Of a DNA stretch of 26,563 bases, positions 14,552 to 19,247 are shown piece by piece (position 1 is the stretch's first letter; every line of letters starts with the position of its first letter). The stretch comes from CAYXUW01 sp964468375 (GTDB lineage Bacteria > Planctomycetota > Phycisphaerae > Sedimentisphaerales > Anaerobacaceae), in NCBI GenBank assembly GCA_964468375.1, contig CAYXUW010000009.1:1-26563 (forward strand), in the 5' to 3' direction. The notes under the pieces are model-generated. The model worked only from the letters and a program-made list of their open reading frames with translations. It had not been told where the DNA came from and ran no database searches. The translations under genes and the position numbers were made by a program.

Positions 14552-14947
14552 ATGATTGTTCTTGTGCAAGCAAGTGTATTAACGGTTGGTCTTAACGGCA
14601 AAAGTGAAGTGTTAAAAGAATTGCCGATTAGAGTAATAAAAATGCAGTCCGCAAAAGAGGCTGCTCGCTCTTTAAAAAATGAAAATGTGAACAGCGTTAT
14701 CAGCAGTTGGGATTTGGATGATATGGAGGACGGCCAGTTTCTCAGAAACCTCAGGGCCGTCAAGCCCGACATTCCGACGATTGCCTTTATAAGGGCTGGT
14801 GACCAGGCGCAGGAAATCAAAGCTCGAAGTCTCGGTGTCTCTGCGGTTTTAACCGATGAGACCGACGATGAGCTCTTCTGCGAAACTGTCGCCAATGTCT
14901 TGGAACTCGGAAGCTTTGCCTCCATAAAGGCAATATCCCACAGCTGA
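14552..14947 (+). CDS. Stand-alone degenerate receiver-like protein
   Basis: 131 residues, no signal peptide. The pattern of strands and helices resembles a CheY-like receiver (VLTVGLN..., SAKEAARSLKNENVNSVISSWDLDDMEDGQFLRNLRAVKPDIPTIAF split over beta1 to beta4). Aligned on the conserved Trp and DG, the phospho-accepting Asp is Ser (ISSWDLDDMEDG), the usual Thr/Ser-Ala after beta4 is FIRAG, and the beta5 Lys is replaced (VLTDET). It is therefore probably a pseudo-receiver that signals without phosphorylation. It sits 47 nt after a sigma-54 promoter and 373 nt after the receiver-less activator. The Shine-Dalgarno is weak (AAGAAAC). The family assignment is from pattern, not a search. Confidence 0.7.
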   Translation: MIVLVQASVLTVGLNGKSEVLKELPIRVIKMQSAKEAARSLKNENVNSVISSWDLDDMEDGQFLRNLRAVKPDIPTIAFIRAGDQAQEIKARSLGVSAVLTDETDDELFCETVANVLELGSFASIKAISHS

Positions 14948-14980
14948 GAACGAAAAGGGCCGTTGCTGTAAATTTATAGA

Positions 14981-15590
14981 GCAGCCGGCTCAATGAGGAG
15001 ATACCGAGATATCTCTAAGGGATTGAGAGCAGGCACGGCTATATTAGGCCGTGATAAATATAAATGCTCATGAGGAGTTTTCTCTCCCCCCTAAGCTGGA
15101 CCTTGACAGCCGAAAAAATTGATAATCTAAAAAAGGTTAATCTAAAGACAGGTGGCAGGGTCCGGCAGAAAGTTAACACGGCTTGGCCGTGATAATGATA
15201 GATGATGTTTGAATACAATCTCTCTCCTCCTCCTTTGCTGGGTTTGAAAAAAACTGACAACAAACCCAGCACGAATTCAGACACGGATTTACCGTGATAA
15301 TGTGACGGTAGACGAGATGTTTAAGTTCTGAACAATCTCTCTCCTCTTTCTTTGCTGGGTTTGAAATGCTTAACAGCAAACCCAGCACGAAAACAGACGC
15401 GGCTTGGCCGTGATTACGATAGATGAGTGTGTTTTTCGCAAGTGAATAAAAAGAAAACAAAAGAAGCCAATGTGCTTCTTCATTATATCTCCTACTTCAG
15501 GCTGGGTTTGACGAAATTGATGGGTGAGAAACTGTTGCCAAGCCCGGCAGAGAATGAACACGGCGTAAAATCGCTGTGATTTAGATAAGA
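14981..15590 (+). repeat. Tandem array of a two-hairpin module, probable structured RNA
   Basis: Noncoding array. Each module has a pyrimidine tract, a long GCTGG-type stem, a 10-11 nt A-rich linker, a CACGG...CCGTG hairpin, then AT-AAT/TTA-rich sequence. Long stems: GCTGGACCTTG/CAGGGTCCGGC (15095-15105/15156-15166), GCTGGGTTTG/CAAACCCAGC (15237-15246/15261-15270 and 15354-15363/15377-15386), GCTGGGTTTG/CAAGCCCGGC (15501-15510/15539-15548). Short hairpins: 15034-15053, 15177-15191, 15282-15296, 15398-15412, 15559-15578. Module spacing is 105-161 nt. Arms change together or by G-U wobble while loops vary, which points to RNA structure. The first module (stem 14989-14994/15022-15027) is divergent. 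It matches no riboswitch I know. It lies between the pseudo-receiver and the PEP-CTERM operon, and transcription on the plus strand is inferred. Confidence 0.7.
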
Positions 15591-15948
15591 AGCGACAGCT
15601 TGTGTGTGGACAAAGGGATTGGCTGGTTTTGGGTCAGCCCCGTTAATCGTTTCCGATGGCCGGAGAAAACTTTAGGGTCGGAGAAAACTTTAGGGCCTGA
15701 GAAAACTTTAGGGTCGGAGAAAGCTTTTTAACAGAACCGGCAGGGATGAAAACTCGGTGAGCCGCCAACCAGTGAGCGGCAGAAAGGTAGGGTGCTTATA
15801 CAACAGACCAGTCGGTGGTTAAACGGAGCGAATTGAAACCAATGGATTGAGAAAACAGTTTAATCCGCCTCCGGCGGATAAACTTGCTGCGGGTGGTTCG
15901 CGGCAGAAAAAGAGGAATGTTAACTGATACAAAAAAAGGAGAATTAAA
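15591..15948 (+). other. Hairpin-rich leader region of the PEP-CTERM operon
   Basis: No gene. Visible structures: GGCTG...CAGCC (15621-15639), GCCGG...CCGGC enclosing the 18-bp repeats, a GCCGC...GCGGC hairpin near 15761-15780, a perfect 7-bp stem ATCCGCC-TCC-GGCGGAT (15863-15879), and GCTGCG...CGCGGC (about 15886-15904). GGCAGAAA recurs after several of these, as it does after a long stem in the array. AAAAGGAG lies 8 nt before the first operon ATG. I see no convincing sigma-70 or -24/-12 promoter here, so transcription may come from further upstream. Confidence 0.5.
15661..15729. repeat. 18-bp direct repeats (three copies plus a partial)
   Basis: CGGAGAAAACTTTAGGGT at 15661-15678, copies with one or two changes at 15679-15696 and 15697-15714, and a decayed partial copy to 15729. 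They are head to tail with no spacer, 220-290 bp before the PEP-CTERM operon. They may be regulator-binding iterons or a simple slippage product. Confidence 0.85.
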
Positions 15949-16572
15949 ATGAAAAGATTAATAACAATTTGTGCAGTAGTCGTGCTGATACTGAGTACGA
16001 CGGGCGCGTCATTAGCTGCTATAGTTGATACCCCACCAGACGCCCCCGGTTGGTGGAATTCAGAAGCTGGCGAATACTACGCCTATGGATGGTGGCAGGT
16101 AGACCTTGAATTCGAGGGCGGTGACGTTTCACCGCCAGACGATGCCGACCACTGGGCCTCAAATTTCCTATCCAACACCGACTTTACGGCCGAGTGGGGT
16201 AGTGTGGATGGCAACACCGTTACAATCTACCTGGATAATGAACCCAATGAAAACCTCTATAAGCAAATCTACATCTACCTCCAAGGAACGACTACCAGTG
16301 AGGAAGGGGTGGTATCTTCTGTTTTCGACACCGACGAGTTAGCTGAACCAGTGGCTTACTCATACTCCTTAGAGACCGGCAACTGGTGGTTTAAGGTGAG
16401 CGGCGAGATACACCCTCAGCCGAGTTACGCGTATCTGGAGATTACTGTGCCGGGGCTGACAGGTGTGACAGACGTCTGGGCAGGTGAAATATGCCTTCCT
16501 GAGCCGGCAACAGTTGCGCTGTTGGGTCTCGGCAGTCTCGTACTGTTCCGCAGGAAGGAAAAGGGAAAATGA
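15949..16572 (+). CDS. PEP-CTERM protein 1, secreted
   Basis: 207 residues. Signal peptide MKRLITICAVVVLILSTTGASLA, then a mature region rich in Asp, Glu, Trp and Tyr, and a C-terminal sorting signal with PEP at 184-186, a hydrophobic segment and a basic tail (LPEPATVALLGLGSLVLF then RRKEKGK). From family knowledge the signal is recognised by an exosortase, giving export and anchoring at the cell surface or in extracellular matrix; no exosortase is in the window. The mature part has no recognised domain. AAGGAG lies 8 nt before the ATG. It is first of five overlapping genes; the codons of its basic tail form the Shine-Dalgarno of the next gene. Confidence 0.88.
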   Translation: MKRLITICAVVVLILSTTGASLAAIVDTPPDAPGWWNSEAGEYYAYGWWQVDLEFEGGDVSPPDDADHWASNFLSNTDFTAEWGSVDGNTVTIYLDNEPNENLYKQIYIYLQGTTTSEEGVVSSVFDTDELAEPVAYSYSLETGNWWFKVSGEIHPQPSYAYLEITVPGLTGVTDVWAGEICLPEPATVALLGLGSLVLFRRKEKGK

Positions 16573-17183
16573 ATTTAATAACAGGTTTGGCAAAGTTAGT
16601 AATTTGTACGGCAGTGATAATAAGTTTCATTTCCACTGCAGATTTATCTGCCGTACCAATTACTCTTGATGCGGATGCATTGGTCCCTGGTGTTTATCCA
16701 GCTTCCTCGCCGCTCGTCTTCGCTACACCGGGCGGCAACGTTACCTTTGTTGGAGAGATTGTAGCGGGCGTCTGGGACGATGATTTAGTTGACGCAGGGG
16801 CAAGCGGAAATACTTTCGATATAATTGGTCCAAATGACGTTCCTCCAGGCGACCGAACGGCTACATTGTTCTTTGATTTTGATGTTGAGTTTGTTGAGTT
16901 TGTCTATGGTGGTAACGATGGCGACCTCTATGTAGAAGCACAGGATATTAATGGCGTCATGTTAGATTCCTTCTACCAGGCGTCCACGGTAGATGGCCAG
17001 CCTGCTGGTCCTGAAACACTTTCCTATTCAGGTATCCGCAGGCTCTATTGGACGGATAACCTCGAAGACCAGGATTACGCGTCTTTAGACAATATTGTCG
17101 TTACTATTCCCGAGCCGGCAACAGTTGCCTTGCTTGGTATTGGCAGTTTGGTATTACTTCGTGGAAAGGGAAAGGGAAAATGA
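16569..17183 (+). CDS. PEP-CTERM protein 2, paralogue of protein 4
   Basis: 204 residues, starting inside the preceding gene's stop (ATGA overlap). Hydrophobic N-terminus LAKLVICTAVIISFISTADLSA acts as signal peptide. The mature part is a beta-rich acidic domain (FATPGGNVTFVGEIVAGVWD, FDIIGPNDVPPGDRTATLFFDF, SLDNIVVTIPEP) of a kind seen in planctomycete PEP-CTERM proteins; I do not recognise a named domain with confidence. The sorting signal IPEPATVALLGIGSLVLL has PEP at 181-183, with a Lys/Gly tail (RGKGKGK) instead of the common Arg pair. It is nearly identical to the gene at 18007 over its last 65 residues or so. Confidence 0.87.
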   Translation: MNLITGLAKLVICTAVIISFISTADLSAVPITLDADALVPGVYPASSPLVFATPGGNVTFVGEIVAGVWDDDLVDAGASGNTFDIIGPNDVPPGDRTATLFFDFDVEFVEFVYGGNDGDLYVEAQDINGVMLDSFYQASTVDGQPAGPETLSYSGIRRLYWTDNLEDQDYASLDNIVVTIPEPATVALLGIGSLVLLRGKGKGK

Positions 17184-18010
17184 AAGGATTAAATTTAATA
17201 ACAATTTGTGCAGTAGTAGGATTGATTATGGCAGTAGCCGGCACGGCGCAGGCAGCACTCGATATCAATGGGATTTACATGACCTCGTGCATGGACCATC
17301 TGGACGGTACACCCTCCACTAACCCTTGGGTTTTCGAGGTCTGGGTAGAACTTGATGATCCGGGCGACCTTGACCACATCGACGTAACCCTGCCCGGTGG
17401 TGGTGGTGTGTCGTCCTTTACCCTCAACGGTGGCGATTGGGAATACGAGTCGCCGAGCGATTATCTTTCCCTCGCGGCCCTGCAGGGCGACTACCCAACC
17501 GGAGACTACACGTTCGACTTCCGCGACAGCGGCAATATCCAGCTTAACTTGGTCACCCTGGGCTATACCGGCCTTTCTGAGCCCTGCAGCCCGGTCGATT
17601 TCACCTATCCATCCACGAACGGTGAGGTGGGCATTAGCACCACTCCGACGTTCACCTGGAATGTAAGCCCCACCGCCGGCGATGCCTTGGGCATGTGGTT
17701 GTGGGACCCCGTTGCAGGGGATGATGTCGACTGGGACGCCCCTGTCTCGATGGGTACAACTTCCTGGGGTCCACTCGGCCCTCTGGATTCCGGTCACGAC
17801 TACGGCCTTGAGGTCTCGGTCTTCGAGGTCAAGGACCTCATCGGTGGCGGGTTGCCAATTATGACCGTCGGTGGGGACGAGTTCAAATACGGCCTTATGA
17901 TTGAATACATGAACGAAATAGAGTTCACCACGGTCCCGGAGCCGGCGACAATTGCATTGTTGGGCCTCGGCAGTCTCGTATTATTCCGCAGGAAGGGAAA
18001 GAGAAAATGA
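17180..18010 (+). CDS. PEP-CTERM protein 3 with a C-terminal fibronectin-like region
   Basis: 276 residues, overlapping its neighbours by 4 nt on both sides. Signal peptide MKGLNLITICAVVGLIMAVA then GTAQA. The mature part falls in two halves: a beta-rich region (residues about 26-130, with VWVELDDPGDLDHIDVTLPGG) and a segment from about 135 (SPVDFTYPSTNGEVGIST, PTFTWNVSP, DYGLEVSVFEVK) that resembles Fn3-like folds of extracellular proteins; this is a pattern match only. PEP is at 253-255 in VPEPATIALLGLGSLVLF, followed by RRKGKRK. It interrupts the two paralogues 2 and 4, so the duplication was not a simple adjacent one or was followed by insertion. Confidence 0.87.
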   Translation: MKGLNLITICAVVGLIMAVAGTAQAALDINGIYMTSCMDHLDGTPSTNPWVFEVWVELDDPGDLDHIDVTLPGGGGVSSFTLNGGDWEYESPSDYLSLAALQGDYPTGDYTFDFRDSGNIQLNLVTLGYTGLSEPCSPVDFTYPSTNGEVGISTTPTFTWNVSPTAGDALGMWLWDPVAGDDVDWDAPVSMGTTSWGPLGPLDSGHDYGLEVSVFEVKDLIGGGLPIMTVGGDEFKYGLMIEYMNEIEFTTVPEPATIALLGLGSLVLFRRKGKRK

Positions 18011-18627
18011 AAGGATTAAATTTAATAACAGGGTTGGCAAAGTTAGTAATTTGTACGGCAGTGATAATAAGTTTCGTTACCACTGTAAATTTATCTGCCG
18101 CACTAACTTTTACTCTCGATGCGGATACATTGGTTCCTGGTGTTTATCCAGCTTCCTCGCCGCTCGTCTTCGCTACACCGGGCGGCAACGTTACCTTTGT
18201 TGGGGAGATTGTAGAGGGCGTCTGGGACATTGATTTCATTACCGCAGGGGCAAGCGGACGTACTTTCGATATAATTGGTCCAGATGACGTTCCTCCAGGC
18301 GACCGAACGGCTGAATTGTTCTTTGATTTTTATGTTGAGTCTGTTGAGTTTGTCTATGGTGGTAACCATGGCGACCTTTATGTAGAAGCACAGGATATTG
18401 GTGGCGGCATGTTAGCTTCCTTCTACCAAGCGTCCACGGTAGATGGCCAGCCTGCTGGTCCTGAAACACTTTCCTATTCAGGTATCCGCAGGCTCTATTG
18501 GACGGATAACCTCGAAGACCAGGATTACGCGTCTTTAGACAATATTGTCGTTACTATTCCCGAGCCGGCAACAGTTGCCTTGCTTGGTATTGGCAGTTTG
18601 GTGTTATTCCGTAGTAAGAGAAAGTGA
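18007..18627 (+). CDS. PEP-CTERM protein 4, paralogue of protein 2
   Basis: 206 residues. Signal peptide LAKLVICTAVIISFVTTVNLSA preceded by MKGLNLITG, the same first residues as protein 3. The mature domain aligns with protein 2 end to end with some 20-25 substitutions concentrated in the first two thirds, while the block from SFYQASTVDG to GSLVL is identical. The sorting signal has PEP at 185-187, with a short basic tail RSKRK. It overlaps the gene before (ATGA) and after (GTGA). The pattern suggests duplication with later gene conversion of the 3' end or divergence of the exposed part. An extracellular structural or adhesion role is inferred. Confidence 0.87.
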   Translation: MKGLNLITGLAKLVICTAVIISFVTTVNLSAALTFTLDADTLVPGVYPASSPLVFATPGGNVTFVGEIVEGVWDIDFITAGASGRTFDIIGPDDVPPGDRTAELFFDFYVESVEFVYGGNHGDLYVEAQDIGGGMLASFYQASTVDGQPAGPETLSYSGIRRLYWTDNLEDQDYASLDNIVVTIPEPATVALLGIGSLVLFRSKRK

Positions 18628-19052
18628 AAAGATTAAATTTAATAATAGGTTTGTGTGTGCTGTTTATTGCCGGTACTGCTTTAGCCGATTGGGATGTTGG
18701 ATACTCAGTGTGTGAATTGGAGCAGCAGTATCCATATCATGAAATCAGAGATGATGCCCTTATAATTGACTCTGATATCTGTTTCTGGACGCTGGAGAGC
18801 GAGAACCGCTCGGCTGATGAGGAAATAATGGTTGCGAATATGCTCACGGCTTACGAGTTCGCTGAGCAGGGTCAAATTCAAATCGATGTCCCGGACATCG
18901 AAGATGTCTGCATACAGGATGAGGCCGGAATGTATGGGCATGTATTCAGCGTCATTGTTGATAAATACGAGACCAGTTGGGATGTGAACAGTAACGCCGC
19001 TTATGCGGATGGTGCTTGGCAGGATCTCCTCGACTGCTGGATGCGTTTATAA
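18624..19052 (+). CDS. Secreted orphan protein at the end of the PEP-CTERM operon
   Basis: 142 residues, GTG start overlapping the previous stop (GTGA). Signal peptide MKRLNLIIGLCVLFIAGTALA, so the mature protein begins near DWDVGYSV. It is strongly acidic, with four cysteines in the mature part (in VCELE, DICFW, DVCIQD, LDCWM) that could form two disulfides, and a Trp-rich C-terminus. Unlike the four genes before it there is no PEP-CTERM signal, so it should be released rather than anchored, or may bind the anchored proteins. No known family recognised. It is the last gene before the hairpins at 19063-19132. Confidence 0.8.
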   Translation: MKRLNLIIGLCVLFIAGTALADWDVGYSVCELEQQYPYHEIRDDALIIDSDICFWTLESENRSADEEIMVANMLTAYEFAEQGQIQIDVPDIEDVCIQDEAGMYGHVFSVIVDKYETSWDVNSNAAYADGAWQDLLDCWMRL

Positions 19053-19062
19053 AAGAAGTAAC

Positions 19063-19132
19063 CACGGGCCGTTAATTCGGCCGTGATTAATATATTTGAC
19101 CGGGCCGACAGGGCTTTAAGCTCTTGTCGGCC
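19063..19132 (+). terminator. Double hairpin ending the PEP-CTERM operon
   Basis: First hairpin 19063-19085: CACGG/CCG stem of 8 bp with a bulged G and TTAATT loop, followed by ATTAATATATTT; it has the same CACGG...CCGTGAT core as the array upstream of the operon. Second hairpin 19103-19132: GGCCGACA/TGTCGGCC with an inner GCTTTAAGC, then TTTGG. The second is strong and nearly symmetrical and could serve both directions, facing tRNA-His on the other strand; the U-tract is short. Confidence 0.6.
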
Positions 19133-19159
19133 TTTGGTATTTGCAGCTCAATAAAAAAG

Positions 19160-19233
19160 GGTGAAAGACGGGATTCGAACCCGCGACCCCCAGAACCACA
19201 ATCTGGTGCTCTAACCAGCTGAGCTACTTTCAC
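19160..19233 (-). tRNA. tRNA-His (GTG anticodon)
   Basis: Minus-strand cloverleaf: acceptor GTGAAAG with CTTTCAC, D arm GCTC...GAGC, anticodon stem CCAGA/TCTGG enclosing TTGTGGT (anticodon GTG), and T arm GCGGG-TTCGAAT-CCCGT. The preceding base at 19234 is G and the discriminator at 19160 is C, the G-1:C73 pair specific to tRNA-His. CCA is not encoded. A TTTTTT tract follows (19158-19153). It starts 14 nt after the ppdK stop and is probably co-transcribed. Confidence 0.97.
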
Positions 19234-19247
19234 CACTTTTATTTTTC

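Noticed and set aside
15039..15561. Overlapping minus-strand ORFs of 63-95 codons across the hairpin array
   Set aside because: They repeat the same words (CWVCC, ITAKPC) because they read the RNA repeats backwards. They overlap one another in different frames and have no homology I recognise.
14981..15590. CRISPR array
   Set aside because: The repeated parts are hairpins that covary and differ between copies, spacing varies from 105 to 161 nt, and no spacers of uniform size or cas genes are present.
14981..15590. Tandem cyclic-di-GMP or other known riboswitches
   Set aside because: The conserved bases I remember for GEMM-I and similar classes are absent. The module order does not fit a known aptamer.
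15880..15905. -24/-12 promoter directly before the PEP-CTERM operon
   Set aside because: A GG-N10-GC spacing exists near 15890, but the flanking bases do not match the TGGCACG or TTGC blocks.
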